Positions 1 to 8,672 of a stretch of DNA of 64,000 nt are shown here, in pieces. Every line of letters starts with the position of its first letter. Positions within the stretch are counted from its first letter, which is position 1. This DNA comes from an uncultured Lachnospiraceae bacterium (lineage in GTDB: Bacteria; Bacillota; Clostridia; Lachnospirales; Lachnospiraceae), in contig CACYWQ010000001.1 in assembly GCA_902778165.1 (NCBI GenBank), forward strand, positions 248,001 through 312,000. The letters are read 5' to 3'. The translations under genes were made by a program, and so were the position numbers. Below the pieces are notes generated by a model. That model did not search any database. It was not told the origin of the DNA and worked only from the letters and a program-made list of their open reading frames with translations.

Positions 1-869
1 CTATGTTTTTTTTCTTATCAGGTTTCTGCCATAGGCAAAGTGATGTCTCGATATCATTATTGATATTTAAGCAGGCAAAGAAACTGTTGGTTCCGTATTT
101 TGCATTTGGAATAGTGCAATATATAATGTGGAGATTGTATATAGGAGACAGTATTGATCCGTTGATCAATCTGTTCTGGGTTAATACGGATGGTCTTGCA
201 ATAGCAGGGGCAATATGGTTTCTGACAGCCCTGTTTTTTGTAATCATACTCTATTCAATAATTGTGAGATTCATTACAAACGTATATGTACAGTCTGTTA
301 TTGTGATGGTAATATCGATGACCGGTTGCTTACTTCCGAAAACGACGTCGATTCGATTGCCATATGCTATAGATGTGGCATTTGTTGGGCTTGGATTCTA
401 TTATATAGGCTATTTACTTAAGAATAACAGAGATAGAAACAATGCAAGAATAATTATGAATCCGAATATAATCGTATTAATCATTCTTAGTATAATAAAT
501 GTATTTCTTATAATGTATAATAATTCTGTGAATATGCGAACCGCTAAGTATGACTTCATACCCTTATTCTGGATTAATGCGGTGTTGGCCATAATAATTG
601 GAATGAGACTGTGTAGGCTAATCTGCGACAAATTCTCTGATTCTATTCTCCGGAAATGTATTAAAGAAGTATCGGAGATAGGGATAAACGGATTGATATA
701 TGTATGCATTAATCAATTGGTTATAACAATATGCGCGAGGGTACTTGAGAAAGTAATCAGCTCAAGTGTGATTTATAATATACTTCTTGTTGCTGTCACG
801 TTTATTGTATTAAGACTAGCGGTAGTTGTTAAGAATATAGTATGGATAAGAAAAGCATCAAAATCATAA
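1..869 (+). CDS. acyltransferase 3 family membrane protein, 5' end cut by window edge
   Basis: Polytopic protein of the acyltransferase 3 (OafA/WecH-like) family, which O-acetylates or O-succinylates exported sugars from acyl-CoA. The reading frame opens with MFFFLSGF, which matches the FFxLSGF motif normally about 40-60 residues into these proteins, so the true start lies before base 1 and the Met at base 3 is internal. About eight hydrophobic segments follow. It overlaps the next gene by 28 bp, which suggests translational coupling. The family call rests on that one motif plus the membrane layout; the acyl group and acceptor cannot be told. Confidence 0.72.
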   Translation, partial: MFFFLSGFCHRQSDVSISLLIFKQAKKLLVPYFAFGIVQYIMWRLYIGDSIDPLINLFWVNTDGLAIAGAIWFLTALFFVIILYSIIVRFITNVYVQSVIVMVISMTGCLLPKTTSIRLPYAIDVAFVGLGFYYIGYLLKNNRDRNNARIIMNPNIIVLIILSIINVFLIMYNNSVNMRTAKYDFIPLFWINAVLAIIIGMRLCRLICDKFSDSILRKCIKEVSEIGINGLIYVCINQLVITICARVLEKVISSSVIYNILLVAVTFIVLRLAVVVKNIVWIRKASKS

Positions 870-1990
870 ATAATGATAAGGTCGCAACTCTATTATTCGA
901 ACTTGGAGTGATATTGGAATTAATCGTAATGATGACAGACCACTTTGCTTCATGGACCCTGCCGTATAGAGGAAGAGTGACTCACGTGGCGTTTATTCTG
1001 TTCTGCATCAAGATTCTGATGACCAGGTATGAATACAGAAAACTTCCGATAATTCTGTTGTTTGGAGCTTTGGGAATTGTATCTTACTTCACATGTAGCG
1101 ATGAATATGTCATTAGGGCCATTGTGCTTGTTGTAGCATCCAAGGATGTAGATTGTAATAAGATATTACGAATTATTCTGTATGGAACAATGATTGGGAC
1201 GGCAATCATTATACTTCTTGCGTTACTTGGCGTGTGCGGAGATATTGTAGATATACGACATTATGGAAGAGGTGTGGAAGAAGCGCGGTATTGTCTTGGA
1301 TTTAATCATGCAAATAATCTTCATGATGTATTATGGTATATGACCTGTTTATATATTCTTATCAAACGTAAGAATATCGGATGGATTGAGCTTACTATAA
1401 TGTCGGCACTTAATCTGGGATTATATGTTCTTACAATATCCAGGACCGGTGTTATTGCAACTCAACTTGTTATAGCCTGTGTGTTTCTTACAAGATACAA
1501 CGCAAGAATACGTGATGGACAGGTAATGCAGATATTGGCTGTATTATCGCTTGTTGCATCAATTGTGTTAACGATATACGGTTCAATGTACAATATAGGT
1601 GAGAGAGAATTTGTTAAGATAGTTGATAAAATGTTAACCGGCCGATTGGAGATGCTTACTGAACACGCCAATATTAAACAATGGCAGATGTTTCCGGCAA
1701 GCAGAAGTGCCGAATTTGTAGATAACGGTTTCTCTACAATAACATATTGTTACGGTACCGTTGTTGGTGTGGTTTTTGTTATTGTAATTCTGTATGAATT
1801 ACTGTATTTGATGCGAAGCAGAGACTCGATAGTGTCGATTATTATGCTTGGAGCAATAATGGTTACATTTATGGAGGCGACATTTATCATTAACATATCT
1901 CTTTTGTGCAATATGATTCTATTGGTGATAATAGCAAATGGTATTGAATTTCATCCTGACGGCAGCTTGCCTTTATCGAAGAGAGAATAG
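842..1990 (+). CDS. O-antigen polymerase-like (Wzy-type) membrane protein
   Basis: A 382-residue, strongly hydrophobic protein with roughly ten membrane segments and one larger external loop at about residues 245-300 (GREREFVKI... to ASRSAEFVDNGF). A loop of this kind between late transmembrane helices is typical of Wzy/O-antigen ligase family proteins, as is the motif CLGFNHANNLHDV (about 151-163), which resembles the conserved GxxHpN motif of polymerases. Role inferred: joining repeat units on the outer face of the membrane. It is the only polymerase candidate in the window. Wzy sequences diverge a lot, so the call is by architecture. Confidence 0.68.
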   Translation: MDKKSIKIINNDKVATLLFELGVILELIVMMTDHFASWTLPYRGRVTHVAFILFCIKILMTRYEYRKLPIILLFGALGIVSYFTCSDEYVIRAIVLVVASKDVDCNKILRIILYGTMIGTAIIILLALLGVCGDIVDIRHYGRGVEEARYCLGFNHANNLHDVLWYMTCLYILIKRKNIGWIELTIMSALNLGLYVLTISRTGVIATQLVIACVFLTRYNARIRDGQVMQILAVLSLVASIVLTIYGSMYNIGEREFVKIVDKMLTGRLEMLTEHANIKQWQMFPASRSAEFVDNGFSTITYCYGTVVGVVFVIVILYELLYLMRSRDSIVSIIMLGAIMVTFMEATFIINISLLCNMILLVIIANGIEFHPDGSLPLSKRE

Positions 1991-3905
1991 AATATATCAG
2001 GCTTTGACGCGCGCATTAATAATATGGGTGCTTCATATATATGTATGGGCACTTATTCTTTCTGCATTTAAGTGTCTTACATGGCCGGCATTGGCAATAC
2101 TATATCTGTGTGCTGATTTGCTGATGGTATTGTGGATTATTAAGATTAACAGCCATTCATGGAACAGTATAGGATTATTACATGCAATTAATGAAGATAT
2201 TTTAAATCGGATACAAGAAATCAAAGAGAATCGTTTTGATGAATTCTTAACATGTTCGATTGTTTTATTTGTCATAGGACTCGGTTTTGTGGCGTGTTTT
2301 GCTGTTCCATATAATTATGACTCCGTTGATTACCATGCTCCGCGAATATGTCAGTGGGTGCAGAACAGATCTGTATTCTACTATGCTTCTCATGTTACCA
2401 GGCAGAATTTCAGCTCGATATTGGCAGGATATGTGGCAACATTTGCATATATTCTGTCAGGTAAGTGGCAGAGTGCCATGTGTATTATCCAATATGGTGC
2501 ATATGTGATTAATCTTGGATTGATAATGCATCTGTGCAGAATGTTTAATGTAAGCAGGCGATTAAGAGAATTGGCTGCAATACTATGGATAACATTACCA
2601 ATTGGGTTTGCTGAGGCGATAACACCGCAGAATGATCAATGCGCGGCAGTGTGGTTGCTTATTTTTGCAGTTGAACTAATCTCTCTTATACAGGATATTC
2701 AGTCGGGTTGTTATGCACAGAATGGCTTGATTGAAGATAAGAGAAATGATTTATATTTGCGTATTTCGATTATAGCTATCGCTATTGCATTAAGTTATCT
2801 TACCAAACCGGCAGTTTGTTTTGCTATAGTAGTTTTTTTGTTCTGGTACCTTGTTGTTTGCATCAGAAATAAGATATCGATAATATCGCTTATAAAGCAG
2901 TGCATATTGGCAGCACTTGTTATAGTTCTATTGATTTGTCCCCAGATGATACAGAATTATATGTTGTTAGGGAAGATATCCGCAGATAACGTGGGGAAAT
3001 ACCAGCTTATAGGAACGTTAAGTCCGAAATATGCGTTGGTAAATATGTTTAAGAATATAATATACAATTTTGTCTTTAAATTGGGGCCGGTAACCAATGA
3101 AGGCACGATTTTGGCTTGTGCAAACGGTATTGCCAATATGTTGAGAGTAGATTTGAATCATCCTTCAATCTCTGAAGGTGGAATTGCTTTCAGATATCCG
3201 TCACTACCTTGTTATACTTGTGATGCTGGGCTAAACTTCACAATATATATCATAGCTTTGATATTTTTAATTGTATTTCTATGTAGCAAGAAGACATATC
3301 ACAAAGGATACATCATATCCACATACATTTCTTTTGTGCTTTTATGCATTTTCCTAAGATGGGAGAGCTCTATAACAAGGTACATGATAGGCTATTTTGC
3401 GCTGATTATTGTATCCGTGGCTATTGTTATGCAGTATATATTTACATCTGATTTCCTCAAAAGAATCAAAGTCAGAAAGGTATTGGTGATATTATTAGCG
3501 CTTATGATAATAACGGACACTTGTTATGAATTAAGAGATTTGGTTAGGCTTCATCCTGTATTCCCGGTTAAATCCACGTTGACAATGTATAACAGCGATA
3601 TAGATGAATATACAGAGGCATGTACATATATAAATAATATGGGAGTAAGTACTGTTGGACTTATTGAAGGCGAGGCGCCGGCTGAGTATCCAATATGGAA
3701 GATGCTTAATAAAGGAATTATGATAAAACATGTTAATTTGGATGAATCCAACCCGTTAAAGAGCCTTGAAGAGTATGAGATAATACCGGAAGCAATTATT
3801 TCACATCATGATTTGGGAGACAGTATAATCTGCCATAAAAGGTCATATATATCCGTCTTAAGTAATGATTGTTGGTGTGTATATGTACAGGATACGGAAC
3901 AATGA
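1938..3905 (+). CDS. GT-C fold membrane glycosyltransferase (ArnT/PMT-like)
   Basis: 655 residues with about eleven transmembrane segments. The first long external loop carries acidic residues in PYNYDSVDYHAPR (about 124-136), the position where GT-C enzymes of the PMT/ArnT group hold the catalytic aspartate. Such enzymes move a sugar from a polyprenyl phosphate donor to an acceptor outside the membrane. A hydrophilic tail of about 100 residues ends the protein. The ATG at 1938 overlaps the Wzy-like gene by 53 bp and has no clear ribosome site; a TTG at 2004 is an in-frame alternative, but residues 13-30 already look like protein sequence of this family. Confidence 0.7.
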   Translation: MVLNFILTAACLYRRENRIYQALTRALIIWVLHIYVWALILSAFKCLTWPALAILYLCADLLMVLWIIKINSHSWNSIGLLHAINEDILNRIQEIKENRFDEFLTCSIVLFVIGLGFVACFAVPYNYDSVDYHAPRICQWVQNRSVFYYASHVTRQNFSSILAGYVATFAYILSGKWQSAMCIIQYGAYVINLGLIMHLCRMFNVSRRLRELAAILWITLPIGFAEAITPQNDQCAAVWLLIFAVELISLIQDIQSGCYAQNGLIEDKRNDLYLRISIIAIAIALSYLTKPAVCFAIVVFLFWYLVVCIRNKISIISLIKQCILAALVIVLLICPQMIQNYMLLGKISADNVGKYQLIGTLSPKYALVNMFKNIIYNFVFKLGPVTNEGTILACANGIANMLRVDLNHPSISEGGIAFRYPSLPCYTCDAGLNFTIYIIALIFLIVFLCSKKTYHKGYIISTYISFVLLCIFLRWESSITRYMIGYFALIIVSVAIVMQYIFTSDFLKRIKVRKVLVILLALMIITDTCYELRDLVRLHPVFPVKSTLTMYNSDIDEYTEACTYINNMGVSTVGLIEGEAPAEYPIWKMLNKGIMIKHVNLDESNPLKSLEEYEIIPEAIISHHDLGDSIICHKRSYISVLSNDCWCVYVQDTEQ

Positions 3906-3929
3906 TATAATATCTCATGGTGGTATATT

Positions 3930-5174
3930 ATGAGAATTCTTGAATTAAATACTGTATGTGATACGGGCAGTACCGGCAGAATTGCGGCAGAAGTTGCAAG
4001 GCTTGCCAAACAAAGAGGACATGATGTTTGGTTTGCATATGGAAGAGGAACTCATCCGAGTGACATACAGGGATATAAAATCGGTAACAGAATAGACTTT
4101 ATATGCCATGTTTTTCTGAACTTTGTAAGGGGAAAGAGTGGATTTGGTTCAAGACTTGTCACCAAGAGATTCTTAAGATGGCTTGATACGATACGGCCCG
4201 ACATCATTCATATACATAATTTGCACGGATTCTACATACATATAGGAGTGCTGTTTGAATACATTAAGGTAAATGACATATCTGTAGTTTGGACGCTGCA
4301 TGATTGTTGGTCATTCACGGGACAATGCGCCTTTTTTGATTATGTCGGATGCGACAAATGGAAGGTCGGATGTTATAAATGCCCTATATACAGAACAGAA
4401 TATCCATATTCGTTATTTTGTGACAATAGCAAAGAAAACTATTATGAAAAAAGAAAAGCATTTACAGGAGTGAATAATCTTATTGTCGTTACTCCGAGTA
4501 AATGGATTTCCGATCTTGTGAAAGATTCTTTCCTGAAAGAATATGAAGTACGAATAATAAATAACGGAATTGATTTAGACAGATTCAGAATAATTCGTAG
4601 CGACAACGGGAACTTATCAGGATTAAGAAGAAAGAATAATATTTCCGAGGGAAGAAATATAGTCCTTGGAGTTGCTAATGTATGGGAAGACAGAAAAGGA
4701 TTGAGAGAATTCTATCAATTAGCGAATATTCTCTCGGATGAATATGTTATTGTGCTCATCGGCGTTCCCCGAAGAGTGGTTAGACTTATAGAGAGCAGTT
4801 ATAAAGACAGGATAATTGGTATTAAACATACTGAATCGATAGGTGAATTGGTATGTTGGTATAATCTTGCGGATGTATTTGTTAATCCCACATTAGAGGA
4901 CAACTTTCCAACTACCAATATAGAAGCTTTGGCATGCGGAACACCGGTTATAACGTATAATACCGGCGGTAGCCCGGAGATAATAGATGAGAGTTGCGGC
5001 ATGATTGTAGATAAGAATAATGTGGATGAGCTTAAAGAAGCAATAGTAAAAACTATCGGTCGTTCGATATCAAGAGAAGCCTGCAGAAAAAGAGCGGAGA
5101 TATACGATAAATCCGACAGGCTGCTGCAATATGTAACATTAATGGAATCAATGAGTGAGTATGGCACTAAGTAA
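3930..5174 (+). CDS. GT4 family glycosyltransferase
   Basis: GT-B glycosyltransferase of 414 residues. The N-terminal donor-loop motif GSTGRI is at 13-18. A cysteine-rich insert follows WTLHDCWSFTGQC (121-133), with further cysteines near 141, 148 and 151; this is typical of a GT4 subgroup that adds fucose- or hexosamine-type sugars in bacterial surface glycans. The C-terminal E-x7-E region is seen as LEDNFPTTNIEALACG at about 321-336. Cytoplasmic. The specific donor sugar cannot be read from sequence. It overlaps the next gene's start region. Confidence 0.88.
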   Translation: MRILELNTVCDTGSTGRIAAEVARLAKQRGHDVWFAYGRGTHPSDIQGYKIGNRIDFICHVFLNFVRGKSGFGSRLVTKRFLRWLDTIRPDIIHIHNLHGFYIHIGVLFEYIKVNDISVVWTLHDCWSFTGQCAFFDYVGCDKWKVGCYKCPIYRTEYPYSLFCDNSKENYYEKRKAFTGVNNLIVVTPSKWISDLVKDSFLKEYEVRIINNGIDLDRFRIIRSDNGNLSGLRRKNNISEGRNIVLGVANVWEDRKGLREFYQLANILSDEYVIVLIGVPRRVVRLIESSYKDRIIGIKHTESIGELVCWYNLADVFVNPTLEDNFPTTNIEALACGTPVITYNTGGSPEIIDESCGMIVDKNNVDELKEAIVKTIGRSISREACRKRAEIYDKSDRLLQYVTLMESMSEYGTK

Positions 5175-6261
5175 GAATAATATAGATAATTCCAATAGAA
5201 GTATTATATTTGTGACAATATCCATGACCGGCGGAGGAACTGAGAGGGTTATATCAGTATTGGCTAATTACTGGGCTTCGCATGCTACAGATGTCACAAT
5301 AGTTATGATAGCCGGTAACGAAGTTGCATATGATCTTAATAAGAATATCCTTGTTAAGAACGTATCAGGTGCGACCGGCGGAGATACAAGAGGGAGAATA
5401 GAAAGAATCAGACGGATGAGGGAAGTCTTTCGTGCCAATCCTGATGCAACGGTTATAGCAATGGGCTCGGTTGCATCTATGTTTACGGCAGTAGCGCTTC
5501 TTGGGCTTAAGAATAGGCTTATAGTATCAGAGAGAAACGATCCGGGCAGGCTCAATTACAGACCGATTAAATCATATGAGAAGGTACTTCGGAATCTGTT
5601 ATACCATCGTGCAAGCAATGTGGTATTCCAGACCGATATGGCGATGGAGTTATTCTCCGGTGCAATCAGGAAGAGAGGAATAATAATCATGAATCCGGTT
5701 GATGAGAATCTTCCTAAACCTACTGGTTATGAACAGCGAGGTAAGTATATTATATCTGCGGGACGAATTAATAAGAAGAAGAACCTTAGATTACTTGTAG
5801 ATGCATTCAGCGAGTTCTATAAGGATCACAAGGATTATAAGCTCCTAATATACGGTGAGGGTGAGGAAAGCAAGAATATTGGGCAACATATCTGTGAATT
5901 AGGACTTAATGAAGCGATTATAATGAAAGGGTTCTCCCATGATTTGTGCGGGGAAATGAATCAGGCAAGAATCTTCGTATCTTCTTCGGATTCTGAGGGT
6001 ATATCCAATTCAATAGTAGAAGCCATGGCGATGGGAATGGTGGTTATAGCCACGGATTGTCCGGTAGGTGGCAGCAGGATGCTTATAGACAGTGGTAATA
6101 ACGGAATACTATTTGGCGTCGGTGATAAGAATGAATTGGTAGAAGCACTTAAGCGAGTGATGGATATAAATGTAGCAAAGAGATATTCAGATAAGGCTAT
6201 AGAAGTAAGGACTAAGTATTCTGTATCTGAAATAATCGGTAATTGGGAGAGGTTGATATAG
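5161..6261 (+). CDS. GT4 family glycosyltransferase
   Basis: GT-B enzyme with an N-terminal SMTGGGTERV motif (residues 19-28 from the ATG) and a C-terminal SSSDSEGISNSIVEAMAMG motif (about 278-296) carrying the two glutamates of the GT4 family. This subgroup includes N-acetylgalactosamine and galactose transferases of capsule and protein-glycan clusters. I chose the ATG at 5161 over a GTG at 5155; either way the gene overlaps the previous one by 14-20 bp. Residues 155-190 give a normal inter-domain link. Substrate unknown. Confidence 0.88.
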   Translation: MALSKNNIDNSNRSIIFVTISMTGGGTERVISVLANYWASHATDVTIVMIAGNEVAYDLNKNILVKNVSGATGGDTRGRIERIRRMREVFRANPDATVIAMGSVASMFTAVALLGLKNRLIVSERNDPGRLNYRPIKSYEKVLRNLLYHRASNVVFQTDMAMELFSGAIRKRGIIIMNPVDENLPKPTGYEQRGKYIISAGRINKKKNLRLLVDAFSEFYKDHKDYKLLIYGEGEESKNIGQHICELGLNEAIIMKGFSHDLCGEMNQARIFVSSSDSEGISNSIVEAMAMGMVVIATDCPVGGSRMLIDSGNNGILFGVGDKNELVEALKRVMDINVAKRYSDKAIEVRTKYSVSEIIGNWERLI

Positions 6262-6265
6262 ATAT

Positions 6266-7330
6266 ATGATTAGTATGACGGATTACAAAGACAATTGTAT
6301 AACGAAAGATACTTCAATTATTTCTGCATTAGGCAAATTGGATGAAGCAGAATATAAAATACTGTTTGTCGTGGATGATGAGGACAGAGTTATTGCCTCG
6401 CTGACAGATGGTGATATCAGAAGAGCAATACTTAAGGGAATTCAACTGTCAGCCAAAGCGGTTGACTTCGGAAGAATAGATCCATTTACAGTACTTGAAG
6501 GTGATAAAGAGGCCGCACTTGAAGCGTTTGATAAGCGCAGACTTGATGCTATTCCGGTGATTGATTCGGATAAGAGAATAACAGGTCTCTACGTAAGAGA
6601 TGTTAAAGAGAGCAGAAAAAGAGCAACTGTCTCTATTCCGGTTGTAATTATGGCCGGCGGAAAGGGTACACGCTTATATCCGTATACGAAAGTGCTGCCT
6701 AAACCATTGATTCCTATAGATGATGTACCTATATCAGAAAGAATTATAAAATCCTTTGCTGAAATGGGATGCATGGATTTCAATATGGTAGTTAACTACA
6801 AGAAGAATATGATTAAATCATACTTCAATGAGATTGAAGATGGTTATGATATACACTTCTATGATGAAGATGAACCACTTGGCACTGGAGGCGGATTAAG
6901 CTTAGTTAAAGATTATATTAGTGAGACATTTATATTGACCAATTGTGATATATTGATTCTTGCGGACATTGCGGAGATAGTCCACCATCATAAAGAAAAC
7001 GGTAATAAAGCCACGATGGTATGTTCGCTTAAGTCATTTGAGATTCCGTATGGTGTAGTACATTTCTCCGAAGGAGGCGACATAGAGTCCTTTGAGGAGA
7101 AGCCCAAGATGTCTTTCTTTACCAATACGGGATATTATATATTGGATAAAGAGGTATTTGACTATATTGGAGAGAACGAGAGAATAGGTATGCCGGATAT
7201 CCTGGACAGGATGAGAACCGCAGGATTAAAGATTGGAGTATATCCTATAAGTGATAATTCCTGGCTTGACATGGGGCAATTTGACTCAATGGATGCAATG
7301 GAGAGAAGATTGCGGGAGATAGAGGAATAA
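6266..7330 (+). CDS. CBS-domain sugar nucleotidyltransferase (PtmE-like)
   Basis: 354 residues. Residues 1-120 form a CBS-domain pair (LFVVDDEDRVIASLTDGDIR and, later, IPVIDSDKRITGLYVRDV), and 124-354 form a nucleotidyltransferase domain with VIMAGGKGTRLYPYTKVLPK at about 126-145. The same order is found in PtmE-type enzymes, which make GDP-glucosamine for legionaminic acid in Campylobacter, and in other surface-sugar loci. The CBS pair probably binds a nucleotide and regulates activity. None of the legionaminic acid synthase genes is in the window, so the activated sugar here may differ. It starts 5 bp after the preceding GT4 gene. Confidence 0.82.
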   Translation: MISMTDYKDNCITKDTSIISALGKLDEAEYKILFVVDDEDRVIASLTDGDIRRAILKGIQLSAKAVDFGRIDPFTVLEGDKEAALEAFDKRRLDAIPVIDSDKRITGLYVRDVKESRKRATVSIPVVIMAGGKGTRLYPYTKVLPKPLIPIDDVPISERIIKSFAEMGCMDFNMVVNYKKNMIKSYFNEIEDGYDIHFYDEDEPLGTGGGLSLVKDYISETFILTNCDILILADIAEIVHHHKENGNKATMVCSLKSFEIPYGVVHFSEGGDIESFEEKPKMSFFTNTGYYILDKEVFDYIGENERIGMPDILDRMRTAGLKIGVYPISDNSWLDMGQFDSMDAMERRLREIEE

Positions 7331-7362
7331 CATATATTTCTGCAATATTCGATGATTTGTTG

Positions 7363-7368
7363 TATAAT
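7363..7368 (+). promoter_or_regulatory. possible -10 box upstream of the 7.4-kb gene
   Basis: A perfect TATAAT lies in the 46-bp gap after the CBS-nucleotidyltransferase gene. No good -35 hexamer sits at 16-18 bp spacing, so this is a weak call. If used, transcription would begin near 7375, which would favour the ATG at 7410 over the TTG at 7377 as start of the next gene. Confidence 0.25.
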
Positions 7369-7376
7369 AAAAATGT

Positions 7377-8426
7377 TTGAGTCAAAACATAGTAAAGAGT
7401 GATTGCTGTATGTTTGGTAGAGTAAGGCTTAGATACGAGAGAATAAATAAGAAAATAGGTTATCTTAAGACTTTGAAGTTCTTAAACGCCGCTCAGAAGA
7501 AGTCGTTTATAGACTTAGCTTTAAAGGGTAGAATTGAAGAAGAAGTTGCTATTACCGGTGGATGTGAATATCCTGATAAGACTTTCTTTATAATCAGGCG
7601 TGACGGAATAGAGGCAGGATTATTCTCTTTATATATTACAACCGTTGGTTGGATTAATTATGCACTTGAGAAGGGATATGTTCCAGTTGTTGATATGTCA
7701 ATATATCGGAACAATTATCTTGAAAAATCCAAGCGTGGCAAAGATAATTCTTGGGAATATTATTTTGAACAGCCCATGGGATACGGTATTAATGAGGCAT
7801 ACAAAGGTAAGAGCATTATTTTGTCATCACTTAAATTCACGGAGAATCGTCCTGACGAATCCATGGAGTGTTTCTTAAATAAGAATGGTCGTCTGGATTA
7901 CTGGAAGAAGATTGCGGATGGCTATGTGCATATTAAACAAAATATTATAGAAGATATGCAGGCAGAATACAATCAGCTGTTATGCGGAAGAACCAGAATT
8001 CTTGGAGTGTTGGCTCGTGGAACCGATTATCCGGCATTAAGGCCGCATAATCATCCTATTATGCCGACCGTAGAAGAACTGATAACAGATTCTAAAGATT
8101 TGATAGAGAAATATCAATGTGACGGAATCTTTCTCGCAACAGAAGATAAGAGCATTCTGGGTAGATTTAAAGAAGAATTTGGTGATATGGTAATGACCAA
8201 CAAAAGAGAAATGGTTGATTACAATGGCGGATATATCTGTCAGAAGCACGCGCCCAGAGAGAATGGAGTATATCTGGGCGGCAGAGAATATCTTGCCAGC
8301 ATCTGGATGTTATCAAAGAGTATGTGTCTGTTATGTGGAAGAACAAGCGGCGCTATAGCCATGGTTCTTATGTCACAGAATGAGTATTGTTATAGCAAGT
8401 TCTATAATCTTGGCTATTATGAATAA
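7377..8426 (+). CDS. fucosyltransferase-superfamily-like protein (NodZ/FUT8/GT11 type)
   Basis: 349 residues, cytoplasmic, no membrane segment. The C-terminal half has LGVLARGTDYPALRP (about 207-221), which resembles the HxRRxD/TD nucleotide-sugar motif of the GT11/GT23/GT65 fucosyltransferase superfamily. It is followed by DGIFLATEDKSILGRF and a late ASIWMLSKSMCLLCGRTSG segment, in the order seen in NodZ and FUT8. Assignment is by motif order only. The TTG at 7377 has no good ribosome site; the ATG at 7410 (MFGRVRLRYER) is a plausible true start. It could be another GDP-sugar-dependent transferase. Confidence 0.45.
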   Translation: MSQNIVKSDCCMFGRVRLRYERINKKIGYLKTLKFLNAAQKKSFIDLALKGRIEEEVAITGGCEYPDKTFFIIRRDGIEAGLFSLYITTVGWINYALEKGYVPVVDMSIYRNNYLEKSKRGKDNSWEYYFEQPMGYGINEAYKGKSIILSSLKFTENRPDESMECFLNKNGRLDYWKKIADGYVHIKQNIIEDMQAEYNQLLCGRTRILGVLARGTDYPALRPHNHPIMPTVEELITDSKDLIEKYQCDGIFLATEDKSILGRFKEEFGDMVMTNKREMVDYNGGYICQKHAPRENGVYLGGREYLASIWMLSKSMCLLCGRTSGAIAMVLMSQNEYCYSKFYNLGYYE

Positions 8427-8457
8427 TACCGATAGATAATAATAGGAGGATACAGAT

Positions 8458-8646
8458 ATGCTAGCTTATATTGATCCGTCAGCGGTTACTTATGTGATTC
8501 AGGCTATAGCAGGAGTGATTATTGCCATAGGAGCACTTATTACCGTGTTCCGTCATAAGATAGTTGCTTTCTTTAAGAAGGGCAAGAATGACGAGGCTAA
8601 GGCTGAGATACATTTTGAGGACGATTCTGCAGATAAGGCAGAATAA
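8458..8646 (+). CDS. small membrane protein before the YidC fusion gene
   Basis: 62 residues. A short N-terminal YIDPSAVTYVIQ stretch leads into one hydrophobic helix (about 13-33), then a basic then acidic hydrophilic tail. A strong AGGAGG ribosome site lies 8 bp before the ATG, which shows it is a real gene and not noise. The next gene starts 26 bp later, so the two are probably co-translated. Likely a single-pass inner-membrane partner of the YidC-glycerophosphotransferase fusion; this role is inferred only from position. Confidence 0.72.
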   Translation: MLAYIDPSAVTYVIQAIAGVIIAIGALITVFRHKIVAFFKKGKNDEAKAEIHFEDDSADKAE

Positions 8647-8672
8647 TAAATAATTAGTGAGGTAATGACACG

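Noticed and set aside
215-421. Open frames overlapping the first acyltransferase gene on both strands
   Set aside because: They are nested in a clear membrane-protein gene and show no motif or ribosome site of their own.
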